A DNA stretch of 64,000 bases from an uncultured Duncaniella sp. (GTDB lineage: Bacteria > Bacteroidota > Bacteroidia > Bacteroidales > Muribaculaceae). Location of the stretch: assembly GCF_910577345.1 (NCBI RefSeq), contig NZ_CAJTMT010000001.1, positions 154,930 through 218,929 of the forward strand, in the 5' to 3' direction. Under the pieces are notes generated by a model. It was not told the origin of the DNA and searched no databases. It saw nothing but the letters and a program-made list of their open reading frames with translations. A program made the position numbers and the translations under genes. Each line of letters opens with the position of its first letter. The stretch's first letter is position 1. Below, one piece after another: positions 7,213 through 14,888 of the stretch.

Positions 7213-9420
7213 TTACTTATGCACGATGCGGTCCTTAAGTTCGGCAAGCTTGGCATTGTTCCAGCGGTCAGTTGTGCCGACAAGGTAACCGGTGATGCGC
7301 TGCAGGCAGTCGATATTGTGGCTGTGGCAATGCGGACACTCCTCGAGGTGTTCCTGCGCATCCTCATATCCGCAGTCCATACAACGGTTGCGGTTGTGGT
7401 TCACGGAGCAGTAGCCGATGTTATGCTTATCCATGAGGTCGACAATGTCGGAGATTGCCTTGGGGTTGTGGGTTGCATCACCGTCAATTTCCACATAGAA
7501 GATGTGTCCGCCACCGGTCAGGGGATGATACGGAGCTTCAACCTTCGCCTTGTGGCAGGGTGAGCAGTGATAGTAGACCGGAACATGGTTGGAGTTGGTG
7601 TAGTAAATCTTATCTGTGATACCCGGAATCACACCGAATGTCTTGCGGTCACGCGAAGTGAATTTACCCGACAGACCTTCGGCGGGAGTGGCGAGGATGG
7701 AGAAATTGTGCTGATACTTCTCGCTGTATTCATTGACGCGGTCACGCATGTGGCCGACGATTTTCAGTCCGAGTGCCTGCGCCTCCTCACTTTCACCGTG
7801 ATGCTTGCCGACAAGAGCGATGAGACATTCTGCAAGACCGATGAAACCGATGCCGAGCGTACCCTGATTGATTACACTCTCGATAGTGTCGTTGGGGCCA
7901 AGTTTCTCAGCGCCTGTCCACAGGCGCGACATCAGAAGGGGGAACTGCTTCACCATCGCTGTCTTCTGGAAGTCGAAGCGATCGCAAAGCTGACGTGCGG
8001 TGATGTCAAGCACCTCGTCAAGTTTGGTGAAGAATTTGGCGATACGGGCCTCCTTGTCCTGAATGTTCATGCACTCGATTGCAAGGCGCACGATGTTCAT
8101 TGTCGAGAAACTGATGTTGCCACGACCGATGGATGTCTTTTCACCGAAACGGTTCTCAAACACTCGTGTGCGGCATCCCATTGTTGCCACCTCATAGTTA
8201 TAGCGCAGAGGATCGTTGGCATCCCATTTCTCATGCTGATTGAATGTGGCATCGAGGTTCACGAAGTTGGGGAAGAAGCGGCGTGCAGTCACCTTGCAAG
8301 CCAACTGATAGAGGTCATAGTTGCGGTCCTCGGGCAGATAGCTTACGCCACGCTTCTTTTTCCAAATCTGGATGGGGAAAATTGCAGTGGCACCGTTGCC
8401 CACACCCTCGTAGGTGGAGTTGAGGAGTTCGCGGATTATGCAACGACCTTCGGCAGAAGTGTCGGTACCGTAGTTGATGGAACTGAACACAACCTGATTG
8501 CCACCGCGGGAGTGGATAGTGTTCATGTTGTGGATGAAAGCCTCCATAGCCTGATGCACACGGCTCACCGTCTGGTTGATGGCGTGATGTTTCCAGCGTT
8601 CTTCGCCTTTCAGACCGTCAAGGGGTTTCTTGACATAGTCCTCAATCTCTATATTATAAAGGTATGAAAAGTCTTCACCGTTCAAATCTTCAAGTTTCTT
8701 TACCTCCTCAATATACGACGAACGCACGAAAGGCGCGAGGTAGAAGTCGAAGGCAGGGATTGCCTGACCACCGTGCATTTCGTTTTGTGCGGTTTCAAGT
8801 GAGATGCAGCCGATGATGCTTGCCGTCTCGATTCGCTTTGCAGGGCGCGATTCGCCGTGACCTGCGATAAAGCCGTATTTCAAAATTCTATCCAAGGGAT
8901 GCTGGACGCATGTGAGGCTCTTCGTGGGATAATAATCCTTGTCGTGGATGTGGAGATAGCCGTTCTGGACAGCCTCGCGGGCCTCTTCCGAGAGCAGATA
9001 GTCATCGACGAAGGGCTTTGTGGTCTCGCTGGCAAACTTCATCATCATACCTGCGGGCGAATCGGTGTTCATGTTCGCGTTCTCGCGGGTGATGTCATTG
9101 CTTTTGGCCTCGATGATTTCAAGGAACATGTCGCGGGTTTTCGCACGACGTGCAATCGAGCGCTGGTCGCGGTAAGCGATGTAGCGTTTGGCCACTTCCT
9201 TGCGGGGTGAGTTCATGAGTTCGAGTTCCACATGATCCTGAATCTCCTCGACACTCATCTGTTCACGTCCGGCCATGCCTATGCGATCGGTAATACGCGC
9301 AATGAGGGCTTCATCCTCTCCCATCTCGGTTGTGAGCATGGCTTTGCGGATGGCTGCCTTAATCTTTTCTTCATTGTAGCCGACGATTCTGCCGTCGCGT
9401 TTTACCACAGTCAGTATCAT
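7213..9420 (-). CDS. nrdD: Anaerobic ribonucleoside-triphosphate reductase, class III
   Basis: This 735-residue glycyl-radical enzyme reduces ribonucleoside triphosphates to deoxyribonucleotides without oxygen. An N-terminal ATP-cone (about 1-95, VVKRDGRIVGYNEEKIKAAI) provides allosteric control by ATP/dATP. The catalytic barrel follows, with GCISLETAQNEMHGG and YGTDTSAEGR segments. Near the C-terminus, CMDCGYEDAQ and CPHCHSHN form a four-Cys zinc site, followed by RITGYLVGT, which carries the radical Gly. It is transcribed with nrdG from a good promoter about 100 bp upstream. A long open frame on the opposite strand is a shadow of its codon bias. Confidence 0.97.
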   Translation of the reverse strand: MILTVVKRDGRIVGYNEEKIKAAIRKAMLTTEMGEDEALIARITDRIGMAGREQMSVEEIQDHVELELMNSPRKEVAKRYIAYRDQRSIARRAKTRDMFLEIIEAKSNDITRENANMNTDSPAGMMMKFASETTKPFVDDYLLSEEAREAVQNGYLHIHDKDYYPTKSLTCVQHPLDRILKYGFIAGHGESRPAKRIETASIIGCISLETAQNEMHGGQAIPAFDFYLAPFVRSSYIEEVKKLEDLNGEDFSYLYNIEIEDYVKKPLDGLKGEERWKHHAINQTVSRVHQAMEAFIHNMNTIHSRGGNQVVFSSINYGTDTSAEGRCIIRELLNSTYEGVGNGATAIFPIQIWKKKRGVSYLPEDRNYDLYQLACKVTARRFFPNFVNLDATFNQHEKWDANDPLRYNYEVATMGCRTRVFENRFGEKTSIGRGNISFSTMNIVRLAIECMNIQDKEARIAKFFTKLDEVLDITARQLCDRFDFQKTAMVKQFPLLMSRLWTGAEKLGPNDTIESVINQGTLGIGFIGLAECLIALVGKHHGESEEAQALGLKIVGHMRDRVNEYSEKYQHNFSILATPAEGLSGKFTSRDRKTFGVIPGITDKIYYTNSNHVPVYYHCSPCHKAKVEAPYHPLTGGGHIFYVEIDGDATHNPKAISDIVDLMDKHNIGYCSVNHNRNRCMDCGYEDAQEHLEECPHCHSHNIDCLQRITGYLVGTTDRWNNAKLAELKDRIVHK

Positions 9421-9514
9421 TTTTCTTGGGTAGTTTTGAGGGGTTGTATTGAATATGAATTGATTACGATTTTCTTTGCTTTTCGGTGCCTCTTTTCGAG
9501 TGCGAAAGCGTCGG

Positions 9515-9546
9515 CAAAGTTACATAGATTAAAACAATAATCCAAC
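9515..9546 (-). promoter_or_regulatory. sigma-ABfr promoter of nrdDG
   Basis: Read on the minus strand, GTTG (9543-9546) and TAACTTTG (9515-9522) are separated by exactly 20 nt, matching the Bacteroidetes -33/-7 arrangement. Transcription would begin near 9508, leaving an untranslated leader of about 88 nt before nrdD. The rest of the 9421-9667 gap is AT-rich, and I see no clear operator in it. Confidence 0.7.
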
Positions 9547-9667
9547 ACTTTTGTTGAATTATTTTATCAATACGATTTACTTTTTGGAAAACTTTTGGAG
9601 ATTCAAAATTTCATAATAAGTTGAGATTAAGCACTATAACATTTCGTTTTGGATAACTTTGGAATGT

Positions 9668-10306
9668 TTATAACTTTTTCAAGCTATCAAAACCGAACAA
9701 CTGAGTAAGTGAATCAACACAACACTTCGGTCGATTTTCCTTTGCCACCAAGCTAAAATCTTGACTGAAAAGATTTTCTCCTTTCGCTCCATTTATCAGG
9801 CATACAGTTTCCCATCCAAGCCTGTTTCCGGGTAGAAAATCTTTCATTGGATTGTCACCCACATACATATACCTTTCCCCCTCGCCACACAGCTCCATCA
9901 CCCGTTCAAACGACCATCCGGAAATCTTATCGCAACCCATCTCCTCTGAAATAAAAATCAATTCTTCCTCCATGAATCGCTCCAATCCGAGCGCACGGAT
10001 TTTATGGCGCTGCGTCAGACTCCGTCCATCCGTGATAAGCCCCAACCGATGCCCTCGATTTTTCAGCGAGGCCAATGTGTAGAGCGATTGCCACGGCAGA
10101 CGGATGTCGGGGAAATGATTCCTGTAGATTGGTAGCAGTTCCCCGATGGGCAGTCCGGTCGAATCGAAAGCCTCGCGTGGAGAAGGCGCAGCCAACATCG
10201 GTCCGAGAAGCTCCCGGCCATGTTTGCGCGCTATCTCCCGGTAGGCCGACCTGACAAACTCCATTTCTGCATAGAGTGTGTCGTCAAGGTCAAAAATGAC
10301 TGTCAT
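9668..10306 (-). CDS. HAD family hydrolase
   Basis: This 212-residue protein is a haloacid dehalogenase-superfamily phosphatase. Motif I is FDLDDTLY at the N-terminus (nucleophile Asp and the Asp two residues later). Motif II is the Thr in LGLITDG. Motif III is a Lys around HKIRALGLERF. Motif IV is YVGDNPMKDF (metal-binding Asp). A helical cap lies between motifs I and II. The substrate cannot be read from sequence; members hydrolyse nucleotide or sugar phosphates. It follows the Dabb gene by 21 bp on the same strand, probably as a two-gene unit. Confidence 0.85.
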   Translation of the reverse strand: MTVIFDLDDTLYAEMEFVRSAYREIARKHGRELLGPMLAAPSPREAFDSTGLPIGELLPIYRNHFPDIRLPWQSLYTLASLKNRGHRLGLITDGRSLTQRHKIRALGLERFMEEELIFISEEMGCDKISGWSFERVMELCGEGERYMYVGDNPMKDFLPGNRLGWETVCLINGAKGENLFSQDFSLVAKENRPKCCVDSLTQLFGFDSLKKL

Positions 10307-10327
10307 GTTTTTCCTAAGCGGAAAAAA

Positions 10328-10624
10328 TCAGGCGAAATAATAGTCAACACAAGCGCGGGCTTCCTTGTGAGGCCCTACGATCGAAGCGGCTGCCACATGG
10401 GCAGGATGCTTGGCATAGATTTCAACATCCTTCATTTCCGGTACTACTGCGGTCAGGACCACGTCCCAATCTTCCGAGGGATTCTCATTAAGCCCAACTT
10501 CCATTGACTGGAGCACATCAATGACGGCGGGAAGTTCCATCAAGGCGCGTTTGAAACGTTCAGCCACTTCACGGCGCTCCTCCGCGCTTCCCTTTAATTT
10601 AAAGCATACGATATGTTTAACCAT
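10328..10624 (-). CDS. Dabb (stress-responsive A/B barrel) domain protein
   Basis: This is a 98-residue single-domain protein. The dimeric alpha/beta barrel signature begins at once (MVKHIVCFKLK), then a helix (ERREVAERFKRAL), the strand pattern around DWDVVLTAVVPEMKDVEIYAKHPAH, and a C-terminal strand ending DYYFA. The ATG at 10624 is chosen because upstream residues of the longer frame (to 10720) do not resemble the family. Dabb proteins are small cytoplasmic proteins of mostly unknown function; a few bind or cyclise small organic substrates. It is upstream of the HAD gene. Confidence 0.85.
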   Translation of the reverse strand: MVKHIVCFKLKGSAEERREVAERFKRALMELPAVIDVLQSMEVGLNENPSEDWDVVLTAVVPEMKDVEIYAKHPAHVAAASIVGPHKEARACVDYYFA

Positions 10625-10811
10625 TGTTCTTGTTGATTTATGATGTTTTGATTGGTTTTCTGACTCCAAAATTAGCATTTTTATTTCTAATCCCACCCTG
10701 TTTTCCTTAAAATTCATCACCAGTTATAGGTCAGATTCTACATTTGACTCTACAACAGATTCGGCAAGTAAAAAATCGCAAAAACACCACGGTTCTTTCA
10801 ATTATTCTGTT

Positions 10812-10819
10812 TAACTTTG
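10812..10819 (+). promoter_or_regulatory. -7 promoter box before the structured RNA
   Basis: TAACTTTG matches the Bacteroidetes -7 box and would start transcription near 10826, at the beginning of the structured RNA described next. I see no convincing -33 box; the best bases 17-20 nt upstream are GC-rich. Confidence 0.5.
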
Positions 10820-10825
10820 CAATTG

Positions 10826-11045
10826 ATAGCCACCGGGCTATCACGACATTTCGGAAAAATAAGAAGCGTTATGCTTATCTTGTGACTTGGGAACGTAGGA
10901 AATTTTCAAAACGATGCAAGAGATAGCATAGTGGTTCTCACGCTCATAGCGTGGGCTGCTATTGTTACATCTGCATCAAAGGTTTCCTACGACCATCAAG
11001 TCAAGACGTGGCATAGTTGGCTCACGTTTCTTTATAAGAACTAAA
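10826..11045 (+). ncRNA. Long rod-shaped structured RNA, possible 6S RNA
   Basis: About 220 bases with no convincing ORF fold into one long nested rod. Perfect complementary pairs, from inside out, are: CACGCT/AGCGTG (10939-10944 with 10948-10953, CAT loop), ATAGCA/TGCTAT (10923-10928 with 10957-10962), GATGCA/TGCATC (10913-10918 with 10972-10977), CGTAGGAAA/TTTCCTACG (10894-10902 with 10983-10991), TGACTTG/CAAGTCA (10883-10889 with 10997-11003) and TATGC/GCATA (10870-10874 with 11011-11015). The largest internal loop is at 10903-10912/10978-10982. A separate 5' hairpin, GATAGCC/GGGCTATC, is near 10825-10842. A promoter box lies just upstream. The shape and size recall 6S RNA, which binds RNA polymerase; in Bacteroidales the 'Bacteroidales-1' RNA has been proposed as its counterpart. 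The structure is seen; the identity is inference. A palindromic mobile element is the alternative. Confidence 0.6.
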
Positions 11046-11076
11046 ACGCCTTTGAGTCAGAGGAAAGGGAATTGCT

Positions 11077-11207
11077 ATGAAAAGAATCTTCGTCTCAACT
11101 ATGCTCACTGTATTACCTTGCAATCAGTAATCGAGCAATATCCTGACAATAAAAACATCAGTGTAAGTGGAGAGGCCAATTCCATTAAAATCGGGTCTCG
11201 TTTATGA
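11077..11207 (+). pseudogene. Remnant of a small secreted-protein gene
   Basis: An ATG at 11077, preceded by a purine-rich AGGAAAGGG, opens a signal-peptide-like start (MKRIFVSTMLTVLPCNQ) that stops at 11128-11130. The neighbouring frame then continues with SVIEQYPDNKNISVSGEANS to a stop at 11205-11207. Together they look like a frameshifted or truncated version of a short secreted protein. A resemblance to DUF4252 proteins (a signal peptide followed by a YSDNK-type motif) is possible but weak. It could also be non-coding. Confidence 0.3.
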
Positions 11208-11258
11208 ATGAATCTAACTTCCAAGTCAACATTATCTAACTCCTAAATCAATATTATT

Positions 11259-12113
11259 ATGAACAAGCTAAGTATAGTTATCATAGCTTTCATCAGCCTG
11301 TTGACGGTATCATGCTCTGACCATGACGACCCCAAACTGGCTCCTATCGATACGACTAAAGTCAAGATAACAGCCAATGTCTCCGAAACCCCGACCGGCC
11401 AATGGATGAATGTCACGGAAGAAATGACCATCCGCGTTTCGAATCTCGAGATGTCCGCTCCTAAAGGTGTCGTGCTGAGGAGCGTTTCATTGATTGCAAG
11501 CAGTGGCAACGTGAGGTATAGCATAGATGATAAGCCATACTCCGGTGAACCCCTCGAGTTTAAAATACCGCTTACAAATATGAGAGGTCGTCTCAATTTC
11601 ACCCTCAAAGGCAACCTTATTCAGAAAAACAGTCGTGACGCTGAAATAATCATTGCCGACAACATCCAGAAAATAGTTTTTTCACAGCAACCAAAGTTTG
11701 AATGTGAAGGATGGCTGTATGTATCTGTAAAAAGCAAATCCACAACGGGAGAGGAATACAATCAAACATTTGAAGTCCGATCAAATGAAAATCTTGACAT
11801 CCCCGTCCCGGCCGACAAACTCTATTGGACCCCGTCAAGCGGCACTGCCTCTGAGATTGAAATATCATTAGGCAGCGGAGGTACGGCCTGGAGCTCCAAC
11901 ACCACATTTGACTGCAAGATAACAAAATCGGCCATAGGTCATTCTTCGGGTGACGAATCCACATTAAAATTGACCATACCGAATAAGCCCGGCTCACTTA
12001 ATGCACAGAAACTTCAATTATACGTCATCGCCTCATATTTCGGCGCATGGGAAAACGTCACCATAGACCCATATAATCTGACAAACGTTTTCAGCATCAT
12101 TGAAGCCGAATAA
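11259..12113 (+). CDS. Predicted surface lipoprotein, unknown function
   Basis: This is a 284-residue protein with a clear lipoprotein signal: MNKLSIVIIAFISLLTVSC, Cys19, followed by SDHDDPK, an acidic +2 to +6 stretch of the kind linked to surface export in Bacteroidetes. The mature part is rich in beta strands and Ser/Thr and looks like two Ig-like or Calx-beta-like sandwich domains (about 35-130 and 140-280). I see no catalytic motif. It stands alone between the structured RNA and a hairpin-rich gap. It could be an adhesin or a binding protein; this is a guess from fold pattern only. Confidence 0.7.
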   Translation: MNKLSIVIIAFISLLTVSCSDHDDPKLAPIDTTKVKITANVSETPTGQWMNVTEEMTIRVSNLEMSAPKGVVLRSVSLIASSGNVRYSIDDKPYSGEPLEFKIPLTNMRGRLNFTLKGNLIQKNSRDAEIIIADNIQKIVFSQQPKFECEGWLYVSVKSKSTTGEEYNQTFEVRSNENLDIPVPADKLYWTPSSGTASEIEISLGSGGTAWSSNTTFDCKITKSAIGHSSGDESTLKLTIPNKPGSLNAQKLQLYVIASYFGAWENVTIDPYNLTNVFSIIEAE

Positions 12114-12242
12114 GCATTCGCCAATGAAGCAGCCGCGCGGTCATAAGCGGCGATGGAACTATTTTCTTAGAAAAGATTTACCATGCCGGAGATGGCAACA
12201 GGCAAGCTGCGAAGCAGCGGTACGCTAATAGCCCCTCATCGA

Positions 12243-12284
12243 GCGGAAACGCAATGAAGCCCGCAGGGCGAAATTGCGTTCCGC
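12243..12284. repeat. Imperfect palindrome in a gene-free 455-bp gap
   Basis: The stretch 12114-12568 has no convincing gene. Its main structure is GCGGAAACGCAAT (12243-12255) facing ATTGCGTTCCGC (12273-12284), one bulged base, with an inner GCCC/GGGC stem around loop GCA. Smaller palindromes (GCTGC/GCAGC near 12210-12222, and CCGTT/AACGG near 12301-12320) are nearby. It may be a REP-like or degenerate mobile repeat. No T-run follows, so it is not a normal terminator. Confidence 0.5.
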
Positions 12285-12568
12285 GAAGGTGTGTGGGTTA
12301 CCGTTAGTTACGCAGCAACGGGCATCGAAGATGTCCGACAATATCATCCCGCATAGACAAACATTGCCCCGTTCCATTATTTGAAATGGATAAATACGGC
12401 ATTTCCAATCGGAGGGCACCATGATTACCCCAACATTCCTCCTCCCAACCAAATCCCGACATCAACAAATATTTTAACCGTCAACTGACAATAAATTTTA
12501 ACAACGCAACGTTAGTCTGATATAAGGTAAGCAAGCTGTATCGCAAAATCATCTCTAACGGTTCGCCT

Positions 12569-12733
12569 ATGACAAAAAATTCTACTCCTGACTCCATTCT
12601 CTCACCCTCCGCCGTAGCCTCATCGAAGCAAGGCCCTGCGAAAGCCACTCTTGCCAAAATCCGGCAATTCGCGAGAGCCTACACTTTCGTCCCCGTCAAA
12701 ATCGGCGCTCTTGGCGGCATCATGGCCAATTAA
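12569..12733 (+). CDS. Small protein of 54 residues, unknown function
   Basis: A short ORF runs from ATG 12569 to TAA 12731-12733. The product has a Ser/Pro-rich N-terminal third (STPDSILSPSAVASS), then a basic amphipathic helix (KATLAKIRQFARAY) and a small hydrophobic Gly-rich tail ending GALGGIMAN. Third codon positions are GC-rich like neighbouring genes, which supports coding. Short Bacteroidales proteins with an IRQFAR-type helix seem familiar to me, but I cannot verify a family. No signal peptide is evident. It ends 86 bp before rmuC and may share its transcript. Confidence 0.5.
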   Translation: MTKNSTPDSILSPSAVASSKQGPAKATLAKIRQFARAYTFVPVKIGALGGIMAN

Positions 12734-12819
12734 TTTCCGCAAAGCCATGCCTCCTCTCCCCGCCTCTTGAATCTTCCCGTTTCTTTCATTTTCCTCACCC
12801 CAACCCACACATCTGCCTC

Positions 12820-14268
12820 ATGACTGTGTCGCTGATTCTCGCTATTGTCCTTGTGGCTATAGTGATCATTGCTCTTTACGCCCTGCGCAGCGCCTTCTCG
12901 CGCACTGAATCCCTCAACAAAGAAAATCTCCGTCTCAGCATGGAAGCTGAAAAAGCCCGTGCTGAAGCTCAAGGCACAATATCCGCCCTCAACGCATCAC
13001 TCGCGGAAAGCCGACGGAATTGCGAGGAACTCACTGCCCGTCTGACCGCTACCTCCGACCATCTGTCAGCCGTCCGTGAGGAAAACTCGGCACTCTCGAC
13101 ACGCATCGAATTTCTCACCGGTGAAATCAAACGCCATGAAAGCGATCAGGCAAAACAGGAACAATTGCGACGCGAACAGGAGGCTCTTCTTGAAAGCCGC
13201 TTCAAAAATCTTGCCAACGACATCCTTCGTCAGAATACAGCCGACCTGAAAACCCAAAACGAGGAGCGCCTGCGCGAAATCCTCGCTCCGTTGCGCACCA
13301 ACATCGACGATTTCCGAAAGACAGTAGCCGATACTTATAATAATGAAGCGCGCGAACGCTTCTCCCTCTCCGAACGCATCAAGGAACTCGTTGATCTCAA
13401 CCAGTCAATTTCCCGTCAGGCCCGCGAACTCTCCGAGGCCCTCCGTGGCGACAGCAAGGTTCAAGGCGACTGGGGCGAAATGGTCCTCGAATCAATTCTT
13501 GAAAAATCCGGATTGCAAAAAGGTGTCGAATACATCACTCAGGTAACCACCGACATCGACGGCAACGCCCTGCGCAACGAGGACGGGACTTTGCTGCGTC
13601 CCGACGTTGTCGTGAAATACCCCGATGGCCGTTTCGTTGTCATTGACTCCAAAGTTTCGTTGACGGCATTTGTCGACTATGCCAACGCTGATAATGACGA
13701 GCTGCGCGACGGTGCCGCAATCCGCCATGTCCGTTCCGTCAAGAAGCACATCGACGAGCTCGCACGCAAACGCTATCAGGAATATGTCGGCGATGCCAAA
13801 CTCGATTTCGTCATGATGTTCATCCCTAACGAACCGGCCTACATCGCGGCCATGCGTCTTGACCCGGGACTTTGGCAGGAAGCCTACGACCGTCAGGTGC
13901 TCATCGTTTCCCCGACCCACCTCGTTTCAGGCCTCAAACTCATTGCTCAGCTCTGGAGCCGCGACCGCCATACAAAAAATGCCATCACTATCGCTGAAGA
14001 AGCCGGAAAGATGTATGATAAGTTCGCGGATTTCACAAAGGACATGGAGAGGATTGAAAAGGCGCTCGGCACCACCCGCAAAGCCTACGACGATGCCATG
14101 ACAAAACTCACTGCCGGAACAGGCAATCTCATGACCCGCGCGCTTAATCTTCAGAAACTTGGAGTGAAAGCGTCCAAACAACTCGCAGCCTCAATCCTGA
14201 AAGAAACCGAGGCCACAGCAAAAGAGGACAAGAAGACCGAGGATGACACCCCCAAGCTTCAGGAATAA
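12820..14268 (+). CDS. rmuC: DNA recombination protein RmuC
   Basis: This 482-residue protein has an N-terminal membrane helix (TVSLILAIVLVAIVIIALYAL), a long coiled coil (about 30-200, rich in Glu, Ala, Arg) and the C-terminal RmuC domain. Recognisable blocks are GDWGEMVLESILEKSGLQKGVEY, RPDVVVKYPDGRFVVIDSKVSL and FVMMFIPNEPAY. The core resembles restriction-endonuclease-fold nucleases: the D of RPDVVV and the D-x-K of VIDSKVSL are the expected catalytic residues. RmuC limits inversions at short inverted repeats in E. coli. It is probably membrane-tethered. The gene appears complete, with the start at the first in-frame ATG. Confidence 0.92.
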   Translation: MTVSLILAIVLVAIVIIALYALRSAFSRTESLNKENLRLSMEAEKARAEAQGTISALNASLAESRRNCEELTARLTATSDHLSAVREENSALSTRIEFLTGEIKRHESDQAKQEQLRREQEALLESRFKNLANDILRQNTADLKTQNEERLREILAPLRTNIDDFRKTVADTYNNEARERFSLSERIKELVDLNQSISRQARELSEALRGDSKVQGDWGEMVLESILEKSGLQKGVEYITQVTTDIDGNALRNEDGTLLRPDVVVKYPDGRFVVIDSKVSLTAFVDYANADNDELRDGAAIRHVRSVKKHIDELARKRYQEYVGDAKLDFVMMFIPNEPAYIAAMRLDPGLWQEAYDRQVLIVSPTHLVSGLKLIAQLWSRDRHTKNAITIAEEAGKMYDKFADFTKDMERIEKALGTTRKAYDDAMTKLTAGTGNLMTRALNLQKLGVKASKQLAASILKETEATAKEDKKTEDDTPKLQE

Positions 14269-14319
14269 AATATGATTCTTGGGCGGGACGTATGCCACGC
14301 TTTTTGTATTAAAATACTT

Positions 14320-14880
14320 TCAGATTTGACTCAAATCAATCCGTTCGCGTGGCCCTTTCAGATATTCGGTCGGGGTCATGCCTGTGACGGACTTGAACTG
14401 CCGTGACAGATGGGCTGCACTCGAATAGTCAACCATGTCGGCAATTTCCGATAGCGTATACTCATTATGCTGCAAAAGCTCCTTCACGCGTTCCACTTTT
14501 TGTGCGATATGATATTTTTCAAGAGTCCGCCCCTCCTTCTGTGAAAACACACGGCTCACCGTATCGTAGCTGACATTCAGATGTCGGCTCAGACATTCGG
14601 AAAGATTATGGTTGTGACCCTCTTCGCGGATATGACGGATGACGAGCAATTTCGCCTTTTCAACCAACCTTGATTCAGGATCGGTAAGCAGTTCCAGACC
14701 TATCTCTTTGAGCGCCCGACCTATCTTTTCAATTTCTTCGGCCGAGAGTTCTTCAGCAATGGTCGCCTTGCCGAGAGTCACTTCCGTATCTGAATAACCC
14801 ATATCCCGGAGAAGCCGCTCGGCAGCTTCCTTGCAGTGGTGACACACCATATTTTTAATAAACAGTTCTGTCATAGTCAC
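14320..14880 (-). CDS. AraC-type regulator with N-terminal HMA-like metal domain
   Basis: This 186-residue protein joins a heavy-metal-associated-like domain (about 1-70) to an AraC DNA-binding domain (about 85-180). The HMA metal loop MxCxxC appears as MVCHHC, with Cys13 and Cys16, and the rest follows the beta-alpha-beta-beta-alpha-beta pattern (VTLGKATI, IGRALKEIGLEL). The AraC part has both helix-turn-helix units, ending with the signature YSSAAHLSRQFKSVTGMTPTEYLKG. The gene starts 8 bp after the tilS stop, so they are probably cotranscribed. It may sense copper, another soft metal or thiol redox state; the target genes are not visible. Family members with this architecture exist in Bacteroidetes but are poorly characterised. 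Confidence 0.82.
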   Translation of the reverse strand: MTMTELFIKNMVCHHCKEAAERLLRDMGYSDTEVTLGKATIAEELSAEEIEKIGRALKEIGLELLTDPESRLVEKAKLLVIRHIREEGHNHNLSECLSRHLNVSYDTVSRVFSQKEGRTLEKYHIAQKVERVKELLQHNEYTLSEIADMVDYSSAAHLSRQFKSVTGMTPTEYLKGPRERIDLSQI

Positions 14881-14888
14881 ACGAAGTG

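Noticed and set aside
7567..8667. 366-codon open frame on the + strand
   Set aside because: It lies wholly inside nrdD on the opposite strand, has no family-like motifs, and follows from the GC-rich codon bias of nrdD.
10744..10926. 60-codon ORF at the start of the structured RNA
   Set aside because: It covers the promoter box and the 5' side of the helices; its basic, low-complexity product looks random.
10962..11207. 81-codon ORF through the 3' half of the structured RNA
   Set aside because: Its first part is the RNA helices; only the last 30 codons look protein-like and are treated as part of the pseudogene.
12150..12480. Retron or group II intron RNA
   Set aside because: Palindromes are present but no reverse transcriptase gene or intron domain V-like hairpin is visible.
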